A DNA stretch of 64,000 nucleotides from Saussurea involucrata (taxonomy: Eukaryota > Streptophyta > Magnoliopsida > Asterales > Asteraceae): positions 22,557,001 to 22,621,000 of the forward strand of contig CM066322.1 of the NCBI GenBank assembly GCA_033807775.1. The letters are read 5' to 3'. The position numbers and the translations under genes are program-made. The notes beneath the pieces were generated by a model. That model saw only the letters and a list, made by a program, of their open reading frames with translations. It did no database searches and was not told the origin of the DNA. Positions 12,304-24,878 of this stretch are shown piece after piece. Numbering within the stretch: position 1 is the stretch's first letter; every line of letters starts with the position of its first letter.

Positions 12304-13379
12304 GCATACAAATTTCGTATTTCATGGAACTTTTTTGTTGTAAGTTGCTTATTCAAGTTCAATTTTTTCTATCTATCCGTAGCTGTTAGCAAAATACTTC
12401 TTGTTCATTGTGGCATGTCCCAGATGTAGCATACACCTAATTTACATCCAATTATGGCATATAGGGAAGAAGCTGTGAGGACATAATCATGGGAGGAGGC
12501 GTTCGTGACGAAGTAGTTCATTAACAGTGATCTGGTGAGATTTGCATTTACCATGTATTTCTCCAATATTTTTCAATCTATTGTGATTCAACACAACCTA
12601 ATTCTTCAATTGTCTATTATTCTCAAGAGGTGTGAATAGATGATGTCAAATATGGCCAAGTGCTCCAAGGAAATTACTCTGGTGGCGTTTTGTACTAATA
12701 ATCTTTTTATAGGATCTTATACGTACAACCGGTAACTTTTCTACTTGTCAACTATGATTCACTGTTGAGGTGGTTAAAAGCTATATTCCCATGGTGTTTG
12801 CTCTGCGTCTTCGATATTCTGTTGGCTTAAATGAAATCTCCACATTTTTTGCGGGGTTAGCTCATTTAACCCACATTGGCCTTCCTGCTCCAACTCATAA
12901 TTTTCAAAAATCATTCCATTTCATATTTCTTACCCTGAGGTTGAAGCCAACTGTCATGCAATAGCGGTTTCTGGATAGTTCTCTAAACATCGGTCTTTTT
13001 TCGGTCATTGTCCTTTTCTCCCTCCACTTATTTGCATACAGTTTGCTTTTAGGTTTTATGTTGATATATATGTTAATTATATACGAGTAAATAATTGAAA
13101 TATTCTAATTTTCATAGAATAATGCACGCTAATGCCCCATCAATTTGGGCTTTTTCCAGAATTTTCATTGGCTAATCTTTATTTGTTTTTTGCAGTTACT
13201 GTTTACCCTATTAGCTCATGATCGATTACATCATCCAGAATTCTTCACAAGTTGCAGGTTTCTCTTTTGGATAGAAATAATCTGTTTTAGCTTCTCTAAT
13301 TTAGTGGTGGTTGCCTTCATTGAAGTTTGAGATATATTTGTTTTAAAAGTATAAACTTGTTGTAGGTCATGCACATGCG

Positions 13380-13536
13380 AAAAACCAACAAGTATGCTTT
13401 CACGACACCAATTGCTGCTGAATACGTTGCTGCTGAAGTATTTGTTTCTTAAGTAAATATATAGGCTGATAAGTTTGAGATGGGCGTGTCAAATAAAGCT
13501 CCTGAGTTTCTTAAGATGAAGAACCCTATTGGAAAG
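13380..13536 (+). pseudogene. Elongation factor 1B-gamma N-terminal fragment
   Basis: The segment 13465-13536, between an ATAG acceptor and a GGAAAG|GTGCGT donor, reads KFEMGVSNKAPEFLKM and then NPIGK. These match the conserved GST-like N-terminal domain of plant eEF1B-gamma, the guanine-exchange subunit of translation elongation. Just upstream, 13381-13440 gives IAAEYVAAEV, matching the preceding IAAEYVGV segment of the family but ended by a stop. A one-residue insertion splits KMNPIGK. No following exon (VPVLET...) is visible, so this is a fragment. The family call is from memory of its motifs. Confidence 0.65.
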
Positions 13537-15600
13537 GTGCGTCTTTCTTAATCTGATTCAATATTAATCTTTTATAGGTATTTATTCATGTAAGATGGTA
13601 CACATCTAAAAGTAAATGTTTTTCATCCCACAGTTCTTTGTTACAGGGATGTAGCAACTCCAAATGATAGGGGTATGAGAAATTCATTTATTTTGGCTTA
13701 GTGTAATTCGACATCACAATTTTTTTGTTCTGGTTAGACACCTAGACCCAACGTCAACCTTATCAAGTGTTATTCCACCTTTAAAAAAGAGGTAGTTTTT
13801 TCCCTCTTTCGGGATTTTCTGAAATAAATATTTGTCTGTATCTTGCAACCTATTATGATGAGTGTGATTGACTGAGTACTACGTTTTTCATTGAATATCA
13901 CAAACCCTGTAGTTTGAGTAAACAATGATTATCTTGGAAATAAAATCTGAACCATCAGAGATACAAACAAAGACTTCAGCATCCCTCTGTTTGTATATTC
14001 TAACAAACTTGAGAAAAAACATTGGAATTCCTATTCTACTGAGATTTTGATGTTGGTAAAAGTGCCTTTGCTTCCCATGGTTAAACTACATATTGTACCT
14101 TCACAAACTTTGTGAGATGGAGATATCACATTACAGGTATGGGAAGGATATGTCTGTCTAATAAGTTTAGGCAGTGTCAATTTTCATTTTGTCGATTGTG
14201 GATCGAGTATCATCTTCAGATGACAACATAAAGGAACGTAATTAAACTACCTTATTTTGTGTATTATCTTTGGTACTGCTGTATTCTTATGATATTTAAT
14301 AGTAAATCTTCTAATATTACCATTTGTGCTTTCTGTTTAAGGTAGCTGTTTGCTTCCTTTCATCTTTTGGGCGTGTTGCTCATCATCGAATGCTGTCCTA
14401 TGGAGCGTTTGAGAAGAAAGCCTGTTCTGTATGAAATCTGGCTTCTATGTTGTTTTGACTTGACTTATGACACACTGTGTTGTGTTCCTATTCATGATAT
14501 GTGAGGGTCATTTCTTTTTAGTTTCTTTAGTTATCTTTGCATGGACATGTCACTTTAAGGAAATGCTTTATGTTCTCGTTCTCTTCCACACATAATGGGG
14601 CTATAATCATCTTGGAAACAGGGTTGTTTAGCACCATAATCTGAATTACCAAACATACAAACAGTTTAGAATGCTATTGTTTGTATATTCTAAAACAACA
14701 TACAAAACACTTATGGAATTTCTTAGTTTGCAATATTCTATTGGGATTTTTATACAAAACCTTTATTAGTAATTGGTAGAAACCTTTTGCATTTCAAGTT
14801 TTTCCTTGTATCTTTGCCCACAGATCAATTACATACTGTATTTTTGCAGACCTTGTGAGATCGAGATATTGCATTAGTGGATATGGGAGCCAATTATCAT
14901 TTCTGTGATCTACACAACCTACTCCTCCCTGTTAGTACATATGCAATAACATGTAACGGAAGATAACTATTTTTGTACTGCTAGATATGGACTTCAATAT
15001 ATTCTCCTAAGTTTATTTTTGGATTTGCACCATATAAGTTCTCTACTTATTTACATCTAGCTTGCAGATTCTGTCCTGTATCAAGTGGCAGAGTGAGAAC
15101 TTTTACAACGATGAGCAGTAAGTGCGAGGGACAAATCTATATTTACGGCTGGTAACCTTCGTATTGTTTTTCTTTGTGAAGCCAATGCAGTTCAGGGCAT
15201 CCATGCTATACAACATCTACATTGTTGGTTTTTTAATTTTAATTTTTACTTTTATATTCTAGTTGTTTCTCATCAGTTTCACACTTTTTTATCCATGATT
15301 GCAGGATTAGATCTGCATACAACTTTTGGTATTTTATGGAACTTTTTTGTTGTATGTTGCTTATTCAAGTTCAATTTTTTTCTATATATCCGTAGCTGTT
15401 AGCAAAATACTTCTTGTTCATGATGGGTCTGTTCATGATGGGTCTGTTCGAGAATGGCGAAATATCTTGGATCAGAGGTTTGTATATTCAAGAGGGGCTG
15501 CCATCCCAGGAAGTGGAAGATAAGAAGCAGGTAGTCCCAGGTTCATACTTCCCTTTTTGAATGCAAGTACTTTTCCTATTATGATGGTCCATGATTAAAG

Positions 15601-16007
15601 AATGATTTGAAGGAGACCGTGAGGATCTCTAAAGCAGATGAGGTAGTTGAGAGTGAAGTTACCATGATATCTTTCGGTCAAAGCTTCGAAGGTGATCCAA
15701 AAGATGAGGAGTTTGAGGTACCTATATACCTATGTATGTTTCTCGTGTTTTTCATTTAATGGTCACGTTCATTTCCATATCTAGAAGTTAGTGTTGTGTC
15801 TATTATGATTTCAGCAAATAGTATTATGGGTTTTTCAATGTGTGTTATTACTTGATAAAAGTTGTCAAACAAAATAAGGTCTTTCTGGTTCTGCAGCTAG
15901 TTTGTGTGGATTTCTATGAGACGGATGATTTATTGATGACTCAAGGCATGATAAAACTTGTCAAGAAAATCTCTGATGGGTTTACTGCTACTTTCCTGAT
16001 AAAACAA
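15601..16007 (+). pseudogene. Exons of an unrecognised gene
   Basis: Two open blocks with good splice sites and matching phase: 15601-15717 (39 codons, ends GAG|GTACC; contains EVTMISFGQSFEGDPKDEEF) and 15897-16007 (37 codons, after CTGCAG, ends CAA|GTATGC; contains VCVDFYETDDLLMTQGM). A third candidate lies upstream, ending at 15531 (CAG|GTAGTC), with WIRGLYIQEGLPSQEVEDK and a 15-bp internal duplication. All are phase 0 and plus strand. The acidic, charged protein is not one I recognise. No start, stop or flanking exons were found, so it may be a gene piece caught in the repeat mosaic. It could still be part of a real gene with long introns. Confidence 0.4.
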
Positions 16008-16402
16008 GTATGCCATGCTATTTTATTTCGGTATATCCTTTTCTGAGTATTTGTCATAGGTACCAATGTTGCAATATATTTTCTTTTCATCCTCATCTGC
16101 ATATGATATTTAAGGATAGCCATTTGAGTTGAATATGACACATCTTCACCAAGAACTTTATTATTTTGACTTTTTCATTCTTGTTGTTATTGATTTTCTA
16201 GCTGTTTGATTTTGAGGTTTTAAGAGTCATCTATAACCTTTTCTGTTTTGTTGGTTTTGACCTTCATACAGTTTACTTTGTTTTTTTGACCTGTTATATT
16301 TAGGTTGATTTTCTTTTCCATGTTTTTATGATTTTCTTTATCGATTAACGGGATTGTTTTTGGGACAAATGCAATCAACTTTGATTCGCTTGTTACTCTA
16401 GC

Positions 16403-17458
16403 AAGCTTCTACTTCCTTTGCTTACTTAGATTTCCTCTACAAAGGTTTGGAAGGATTCTGGTAAACTTGCCTTGACCATGAGGTTTTTCCGGCACACTTT
16501 GGTTCCAATTATAGAAGGTTTTCTTTGTGCTTGCGGGAACTTAGAGGTTTTTTCTACTTATTTTGTTTCGTCGGTTAGGTGGTAAGCTTCTACTTATTTT
16601 GCTTACTTAGATTTCCTCTACAAAGGTTCGGAAGGATTCTGGTAAACCTGCCTTGACAATGAGGTTTTTCCGGCACACTTTGGTTCCAATTGTAGAAGGT
16701 TATCTTTGTGCTTGCGGAACTTAGAGGTTTTTTCTACTTATTTTGTTTCGTCAGTTAGGTGGTAAGGTTCTACTTCTTTTGCTTACTTAAGATTTCCTCT
16801 ACAAAGGTCCAGAATCGTAAACCTGCCTTGACTATGAGGTTTTTCCGGTACACTTTGGTTCCAATTGTAGAAGGTTTTTTTTGTGCTTGAGGAACTTAGA
16901 GGTTTTTTCTACTTATTTTGTTTTGTCGGTTAGGTGGTAAGCTTCTACTTCTTTTGCTTACTTAGATTTCCTCTACAAAGGTTCGGAAGGATTCTGGTAA
17001 ACCTGCCTTGACCATGAGGTTTTTCTGGCACACTTTGGTTCCAATTGTAGAATGTTTTCTTTGTGCTTGCGGAACTTAGAGGTTTTTTCTACTTATTTTG
17101 TTTCGTTGGTTAGGTGGTAAGCTTCTATTCTTTTGCTTACTTAGATTTCCTCTACAAAGGTTCGGAAGGATTCTGGTAAACTGCCTTGACCATGAGGTTT
17201 TTCCGGCACAGTTTGGTTCTAATTGTAGAAGGTTTTCTTTGTGCTTGCGGAACTTGGAGGTTTTTTCTACTTATTTTGTTTCGTCGGTTAGGTGGTAAGC
17301 TTCTACTTCTTTTGCTTACTTAGATTTCCTCTACAAAGGTTCGGAAGGATTCTGGTAAACCTGCATTGACCATGAGGTTTTTCCGGCACACTTTGGTTTC
17401 AATTGTAGAAGGTTTTCTTTGTGCTTGCGGAACTTAGAGGACAGAGGTGGTAAGCTTC
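16403..17458 (+). repeat. Tandem array, ~180-bp unit, six copies plus a partial
   Basis: Units begin 'aagcttctactt' at 16403, 16584, 16764, 16939, 17119 and 17297, with a broken copy ending near 17452 (periods 181, 180, 175, 180, 178, 155). Shared words are 'tacaaaggttcggaaggatt', 'catgaggtttttccggcaca' and 'gtgcttgcggaacttagagg'. Copies differ by scattered substitutions and small deletions, so the array is local and moderately old. The ~180-bp period is in the range of plant satellites, but six copies alone do not make a centromeric satellite. Open frames through the array are by-products of the repeat. Confidence 0.9.
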
Positions 17459-18063
17459 TACTTCTTTTACTTACATAGACTTTGTGAGATGGATCTATTG
17501 CATTAGTGGATATGGGAGCCAATTATCATTTCTCTGGTCTTGGCTACCTGCTCCACTCCTGTTAGTACATCTGCAATAACATGAAATGGAAGATAACTAT
17601 TTTTGTACTGCTAGACGTGGACTTCATTAATATATTCTCCTAAGTTTATTTTTGGATTTGCACTGTATTAGTTCTCTACTGATTTGCATCTAGCTTGCAG
17701 ATTCTGTTCTGAGTCAAGTAATAAATTGAGAACTTTAACAAAGATGAGCAGTAGGTGCAAGGGACAGATATATATTTACAGCTGGTAACTTTCCTATTCG
17801 TTTTCCTTCTTGTTCTGATTTAGATCGGGTTGATTCAAAGCAATACTTCAATATATTGTTTCCACTTCATGAAATTTCCCTATTTACAAATAAAACCACC
17901 TGTTCACAAGTCCATGAATGTCAAATTTCCATACATTTCTGCTCTCTCAATTAGATCATTTCACCCAGAAGGTCATTTCAGATTATGTTTTTCACTCAAA
18001 AGCTCATTTTCCAGTCTGTCAAGGTTATACAAGTTGTTATTTTACGACCGACACATTCAATGT

Positions 18064-19745
18064 TGTAATACCCCGGGTAAGTCCGTTAGTTAAATCCCCA
18101 TTCCATTAAATTTAATTAACTTTAAAGTTGGAAGTTTAGGGTAAGTTTGGGTTAAATTAGGAGTTAAGGGTGTTTTGGGTCATTAATGGATAGTTTAGGG
18201 TTTAGAGGATAAATATTGGTTAGATATTATCTATTGGTAAATCAGATAATTCATAAAAATCAGAAAATCAGATATTATCATAAGGTGTGTGTGTGTTTTG
18301 TGGAGAAAGGAAGAAAAAAGAAGAAAAGAGGTTTTAGAATTAGGGTTTCAATTTGGTGCAATTGGAAGTAGTTACAGGTATGTTTCCTTTACTAATTATG
18401 TTTATAATGGTTAGTAGATTGTTTCTATCGGTCTAGAATCGACATAATCGAACTGGTGTAAACCTCAGCCGATTTCTGGGTGAATTTTGGGTAAACCGAC
18501 AGTGGTGTCCGGATACGTTGAAGGTGTCCGGATAGCACTGTTGGTGGTGTCCGGGTAGTTTTGTTGATGTTGTCCGGGTACTGTTTGAAGGTGTCCGGAC
18601 GAGTCCTTTATCCGGGAAAATCTCTCTTTTCTATAGTTGTCCGGAAAAGTCAAGTTGTCCGGAAAAGTCAAGTTGTCCGGAAAAGTCATGTTGTCCGGAA
18701 AAGTCATGTTGTCCGGGTAACTTGTGGTATCCGGATACTTTTGCTGTTTGGCCATTTTTGAGAGTTTTAGATGCTGTCAAGTATCCAGTAACCTGTATTT
18801 TGTTAACCACTAGATAGGGAGTGAATGAGGACTGACTATCCTGTAGTCTTGACTTGAGTACGAGTTTGGGGGCAACATTTGAGGGTTTGAGCTCTTTAGA
18901 GTTGTTAGCCTTAGTAAGACTTATGTGTTTTATGTGGTAAAGAGATGTCTGTATCTATGTGTTACAGATCTTGTGAATTCTGGGTAAAAGGCTGAACCGG
19001 TTAAGAAGACTTGGAAACGTGTTAATAAGCAATCAGGTGAGTTTTACTTTAAAAGTAATTTCAACTGGAATACATACGTATGGTTTGGGAATGTGATAAT
19101 TAGTGATTATGTGTTTATATGTATGGTATATGCGAATTACAATATAGTGAGATATTGTATTTACATGGGTATTATAAACGTGTTATAATACGTTGGCCGG
19201 GTTTAAGACCGGTGTGATTGGCTATAGAACTTGTATAGCGTTGTTTGGCTGTAGATGTTGTACAGCGTTGTATATTATTAGTTGGCTTGCTACCACTAAT
19301 ATGGCCAGGAGGATATGAGAAGGAAAGGTACACGATGTGTGAGCTTAATTGGATATATGTAATTATGTGGCGTGATTTATATGAATGAAGTTTATATAAA
19401 TGGTTTTTAAACTAACAGGGGTTTCTCACTTAGACCAACAGGTCTAACCCTCATTTTGTTTTAAAAATATGTATTCCAGGTGGCGGATCAAGTAAGGGCA
19501 AGTAAGTAGAGTATGAGATGGATGGCTAGTAAGGAAGACTATAAGACGAAGCTTTTGACTTATTTAGTAGTTGTAATGGAATGTTAAGTGTTATGGATGC
19601 AAATAGCACAAGGATTGTATTTCAAATGTTTTCTTTCTATTTGTAAAAGACTACCGGACCGTACATGTAAAGTGAAGTTTGTTTGTTATATCTAATTGTG
19701 TTATATTGTGTGATATGTCGTGTATATGGGATAAGGGATGTTACA
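18064..19745 (+). mobile_element. Gypsy-A solo LTR
   Basis: 1682-bp LTR starting TGTAATACCCCGG and ending GGGATGTTACA (TGTAA...TTACA inverted ends). It is flanked on both sides by AATGT (18059-18063 and 19746-19750). With the LTR and one AATGT removed the flanks join into the sequence seen uninterrupted near 9471. The LTR is followed by host DNA rather than a primer-binding site, so it is a solo LTR left by LTR-LTR recombination. It is nearly identical to the LTR at 24879-26543. Confidence 0.92.
18490..18740 (+). repeat. TGTCCGG motif array inside the Gypsy-A LTR
   Basis: About twelve occurrences of (T)GTCCGG or TATCCGG in 250 bp, including a minisatellite of 'ttgtccggaaaagtcatg' (18 bp) with four copies here and three in the other LTR (25452-25515). 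The motif contains CpG and the partial palindrome TCCGGA. It creates a spurious proline/aspartate-rich frame on the minus strand. Such an array could be a regulatory or silencing target; that function is inferred. Confidence 0.85.
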
Positions 19746-19980
19746 AATGTTCATAATCTTTGAATAGTTTGGTTGACATATTCAATGTAACTTTCAAATC
19801 TTCTACTTAGGTTATTTGCAAGGTGCATCTTTACTATGATTGGGAGCCTATGTAAGAGCGTATAGGCACCGGGTTACTTGAAAAGATTCTTCATGTGAAG
19901 CCAATGGAGTTCAGGGTATTCATGCTATACAACATCTACATTGTTGGTTTTTTTTAGCTTTCACTTTTATATTCTAGTTG
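19746..19980 (+). other. Host DNA between Gypsy-A LTR and LTR-B piece
   Basis: Continuation of the host repeat after the solo LTR target duplication: the epsilon module, then 'aggttatttgcaaggtgcat' and the gamma module up to 'ttctagttg'. The same 235 bp recur at 26544-26778 after the second Gypsy-A LTR, part of the large duplication. Confidence 0.8.
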
Positions 19981-20385
19981 TGTAATAACCCAAAATTTAG
20001 TAGGTTTTGAAAGTTTAGTGGTTAAAGTGAAAAGAAAGAAAGTTTTAAATGAAGGGCTCTTATGCAATTAGTGGAAGTATAAGAGGGTCCAGAATTCTAG
20101 GTTTTGAAGATTAATCATTCTCCTGAAATTTTGTGGCGGCTGAGAAGAAGAAAGAACGAGAGAGAAAGGCGATCATTAGTATTTTCAGTAAGAGAGCTCC
20201 TAAATCGGTAAGAAATTGTCTCTTTATTGTATTCTAGTTCATGTTTGAAGTATTGGGTAAAGAAGTTCCTATTCATTCTCCATGTTTAAGCTGTGAAACG
20301 GGTTAAGAGTATAAATGGGGATAACCCTAATCAGATGCCTTATATAACTAAGTTAGATTTAAATTGGAAAGTATGAGATCGAGGT
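19981..20385 (+). mobile_element. 5' piece of LTR-B fused to Gypsy-A gag
   Basis: Starts TGTAATAACCCAAAA, the same LTR start seen at 26779, and runs for 405 bp until an abrupt junction at 'gatcgaggt'. To the right lies Gypsy-A gag coding sequence; in the other copy (27183) the LTR simply continues. The junction shares only about five bases (GAGGT), as expected for a non-homologous end-joined duplication breakpoint. Confidence 0.8.
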
Positions 20386-23300
20386 GGAGCTGGAGGTAGA
20401 ACCGGAGGTAGAACTCAACAAAATAGTACGGATTTCATTACCAGAGCTGATTTAATGACAGAAATGGGGAGATTACAAGACAATATTCAAGCTATGCTCA
20501 ACCAAGCTCATAATACTGAAACAGAAAGACCAGACCCTACTCTTGAAGAGGAGATGCCAATTACCCCAACGGTCTTACCGGTAATGAGAAAATATGATTA
20601 CAAAATGTTTCTTAGCTGCAAGCCTCCGACATTCTCAGGGGATCGGGATCCGGTGAAAGCAATGAGGTGGATGAAGGAAATTGAAGCCATTTTTAAAACG
20701 AGTAAGTGTGCGGACGAAGATAGAGTATTGTACGGGGCAGCCATGTTGAAAGGAGATGCGTTGTATTGGTGGGAATCGTTTATTCATTCAAAAGGACCCG
20801 ATGTTTATTCTACCCTCTCTTGGGAAGAATTTGTGATAGTCTACAGGAACGCATTTTGTCCCCAAGCAGCCGTCAAACAACTGGAAGGAGAATTCATGAA
20901 TTTACAACAAGGAAGCTTATCCGTTCGAGATTATACTGCTAGCTTTCTGGAAAAATCTCGATTTGCAGAATACTATGTCGCTACAGAAGCGATGAAGATA
21001 GAAAGGTTTATCTTTGGGTTGAACTCAGAGATTAGAAGGTTAGTGACTGCAAAGGGACCCGATACCTTTTCAGCTGCAGTTGATGCAGCGGAAAATGTTG
21101 AACGAGATATGAGAAGGGATACGGGAGATAAGAGTATCGGAAAGAGAAAGTGGGAAGGACCACAATATGATCCGAAGAGGTCCCGATTTCAGAGGTATGA
21201 TAACCGTCCGCCGTTTCGACCAGCGGAAAGACCATGTCCGAAGTGCAATCGTGTCCATCAAGGAAACTGCCAAGGTGATTTGCGAGCATGTTATAAGTGT
21301 GGGAAGACTGGGCACGTCATTAAGGATTGTAAGGTAACGCGGCTATGTTTCTTATGCAATTCTCCGGATCATTTCCAGTCAAACTGTCCGCGAGGGAGGA
21401 TGCAGCAAGGTGGGTCATCAGGCAGGCCATCAAATGTTAAACCAGTAGTGCCAAGACTGGAACCGCCAGTAACCAGAGGTCGCGCATTTCAGATGACTGA
21501 GAAAGAAGCGGAGGAAACTCCAGATGTGGTCACAGGTACATTTTTGATAAACTCTACACGTGCTAAGGTGTTATTTGATTCCGGTGCAAACCGATCGTTT
21601 GTGTCTCCTGCATTTGCTGCTTGTTTGTGTTTGAAACCTAAAATGTTAGATCATTCTCTATTAGTAGATACAGCAAATGACAACCAAGTGTCGGTTAGTG
21701 AAGTATTTGATGGTTGTGTGATTAATATAGAGGGGTGTGTAGTGCCTATACAATTGTTTCCTATAACTTTGATAGAATTTGATGTAGTAGTGGGAATGGA
21801 CTGGTTGGCTGAGAATCAGGCTAATATAGTGTGTGACAAGAAGATAATAAATGTTGTATTGCCTGAGAGAGGACCGGTAGTGATTTATGGTGATCGTAGG
21901 AATCATCAGTCCTGTCTTATATCACTAGTAAAGGCACGTAAGTGTGTGAATAAGGGTTGTCAGAGTTACTTGGCTTACGTGATAGATGTTAAGCCGGAAA
22001 AGATTAGGATGGAAGATATTCCTATCGTTAGTGAATTCCCTGAAGTATTTCCTGAAGACTTGAACAGTCTTCCGCCAGTTAGACAAGTCGAGTTCGGTAT
22101 AGACTTAATTCCTGGAGCCACTCCTGTAGCCCGTGCACCGTACCGTTTGGCACCTCCAGAGATGAAAGAGATGATGGCACAACTACAAGATCTATCAGAT
22201 AAGGGTTTCATCAGACCTAGTTCTTCGCCGTGGGGAGCACCAGTGTTATTTGTGAAAAAGAAAGATGGGTCGATGAGAATGTGTATTGACTACCGAGAAT
22301 TGAATAAGCGCACGATAAAGAACAAGTATCCGCTACCCCGAATTGATGATCTCTTTGATCAGTTAGTTGGAGCTTGCTATTTCTCCAAGATTGATCTAAG
22401 GTCCGGTTATCACCAGCTGAAGGTTAAAGAAGAAGACGTTTTAAAGACTGCTTTTCGAACGAGGTATGGTCATCATGAATTTTTAGTAATGCCATTTGGA
22501 TTGACGAACGCTCCAGCTGCCTTTATGGATTTGATGAATCGGGTATGTATGCCGTATCTCGATAAATTTGTAATTGTTTTTATCGATGATATTCTTATCT
22601 ATTCTCGATCCAAGGAAGAGCACGCGCAACATCTTCGTTTGATTCTAGAGCTGCTGAAGAAGGAAAGGTTGTATGCAAAATTTTCAAAATGTGAGTTCTG
22701 GTTACGGAAAGTACAATTTCTGGGGCACGTGGTTTCTGAGAAAGGTATACAAGTCGATCCGATGAAAGTAGAAGCAGTTGAAAAGTGGGAACAGCCCAAG
22801 ACAGCAACCGAGGTACGCAGTTTTCTGGGTTTGGCCGGTTACTATCGGAAATTCATAAAGGACTTCTCTCGTATCGCAACGTCTTTGACTAAGCTGACCC
22901 GAAAGAATTTGAAGTTTGAATGGAAAGCGGAACAGGACGAGGCATTCAGAATATTGAAAGAGAAACTATGCAGCGCGCCAATTCTATCACTACCTGAAGG
23001 TTCTGAAGACTTTGTCGTTTACAGTGATGCGTCTAAATTGGGATTGGGTTGTGTGCTTATGCAGCGTGGAAAGGTTATAGCTTATGCTTCTCGCCAACTG
23101 AAGGATCATGAACGGCAGTATCCTACGCACGATATGGAGCTTGCTGGAGTCGTTTTCGCGTTAAAGATTTGGAGACATTATCTGTATGGTTCCAAATGTC
23201 AGATTTATACTGACCACAAGAGTCTTCAACATCTCTTTGATCAGAAGGAACTAAATATGAGACAAAGGAGATGGTTGGAATTGCTGAATGATTACGACTG

Positions 23301-24840
23301 TGAAATCCTTTATCACCCGGGAAAGGCGAATGTAGTGGCAGATGCGCTCAGTCGTCAAGAAAGGAGTGGAACAATAAAAGTTATTTCAATACGAACTGAA
23401 CTCCTACCCAACATATCTGACGAATTGCAGAAGTGTCAAGTGGAGGCTTATCAGGATGAACATCTGAAATCAGAACGGTTAGCGGGGATGTCAGCATTGC
23501 TAGTAAAAGATGATCGGGGGTTATTGTGTCTGGGAAACAGAGTGTGGGTACCTCGTTTGGGTGGGTTACGTGATCGTGTTTTACAAGAAGCTCATCAATC
23601 CCGTTTCTCTATTCACCCAGGTACAAACAAGATGTATAAAGACCTAAAGCAATTCTATTGGTGGCCGGGGATAAAAAGAGGGATTGCTCAGTATGTAGAA
23701 CGGTGTGATACTTGTAGGAAGGTAAAGATCGAACATAAAAAGCCATTTGGTCAACTACAACGACTAGAAATACCTATGTGGAAGTGGGAGCAGATTACCA
23801 CGGACTTTATCACAAAGCTACCAAGAACTCCGAAGGGATTCGATTCTATTTGGGTGATCGTCGACAGGTTGTCAAAGTCTGCACACTTCCTACCAATAAA
23901 GGAAACCGATTCATTGGAACGATTAGCTAAGTTATACATTAATGAAATAGTAACTCGACATGGAGTTCCAATCTCGATCATTTCTGATCGTGATAGTCGT
24001 TTTACTTCAAGATTTTGGAGAAGCTTTCAAAGGGAAATGGGGACTCAGATAAAGTTAAGTACGGTGTATCATCCTCAAACAGATGGACAGAGTGAACGAA
24101 CAATTCAGACCTTAGAAGATATGCTCCGGGCTTGTATTGTTGATTTTGGGGGATCGTGGGATAAGCATTTGCCGTTAATCGAATTCGCTTACAACAACAG
24201 TTATCATTCCAGCATACAAGCGGCACCGTTTGAAGTACTGTATGGTAGGAAATGTCGAACGCCTCTGTGTTGGAACGAAGTGGGAGAGAAACAGTTAGCG
24301 GGGCCGGAAATAGTTCAGTTAACCGCCGATAAGGTTACACAGATCCGAGAAAGATTGAAAGTGGCTCAAGATAGACAGAAGAGTTACGCTGATCGCCGTC
24401 GAAAGCCGTTGGAATTTCAAGTTGGGGATTACGTAATGTTAAAGGTTTCGCCGTGGAAAGGAGTCATCAGATTCGGTCGACAGGGTAAGCTTAGCCCAAG
24501 GTATATTGGACCATTTGCAATCACTGAAAGGATCGGGGAGGTAGCTTACAGATTAGATCTTCCACCAGAGTTGAGCAGAATTCATAATGCATTTCACGTA
24601 TCAAACTTCTGAAAGTGTTTAGTTACTCAAGATCAGGCAGTCTCCCTACCAGAGATACAAGTCGACGAAAGACTGAATTATGTGGAAGAACCGGAAGCAA
24701 TAGTTGATCATAAAGTCAAAGTGCTGCGGAATAAGGAGATCAGGCAAGTGAAGGTTCAGTGGAGGCATCATAGAGGTCAGGATGCCACGTGGGAATCCGA
24801 ATCGGAAATGAGAACCAAATACCCTCACCTTTTTGCCTAA
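20386..24840 (+). pseudogene. Gypsy-A gag-pol polyprotein (chromovirus), 5'-truncated with one late stop
   Basis: One long frame encodes a chromovirus polyprotein. Counting from the Met at 20455 (1385 codons): a gag core, two zinc knuckles (CYKCGKTGHVIKDC near residue 279, then CFLCNSPDHFQSNC), aspartic protease (LFDSGAN near 373), reverse transcriptase with FIDD near 709, RNase H (YSDAS near 856), integrase HHCC finger (near 1047-1082) and D,D,E residues near 1117, 1178 and 1214, and a GPF/Y-like segment (YIGPF). The frame is open upstream through a Gly/Arg-rich stretch to the LTR-B junction, so the true gag start is missing. TGA at 24610-24612 follows VSNF; the same frame then continues for 75 codons through a chromodomain-like tail to TAA at 24838. 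A single C-to-T change at an Arg codon would explain the stop. Such proteins copy and integrate the element. This copy has no intact 5' end. Confidence 0.93.
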
Positions 24841-24865
24841 CCGAATTCCGGGACGGAATTCTCTT

Positions 24866-24878
24866 AAGGGGGAGATGA
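24866..24878 (+). other. Gypsy-A polypurine tract
   Basis: AAGGGGGAGATGA lies immediately before the TG of the right LTR, the usual place for the plus-strand DNA primer. Confidence 0.85.

Noticed and set aside
18465..18755. Minus-strand frame with repeated FPDN peptide in the Gypsy-A LTR (and at 25281)
   Set aside because: It is the translation of the 18-bp LTR minisatellite; it changes length with the repeat and has no gene context.
20386..24840. An endogenous pararetrovirus
   Set aside because: Integrase and chromodomain-like tail, LTRs and target duplications show an LTR retrotransposon.
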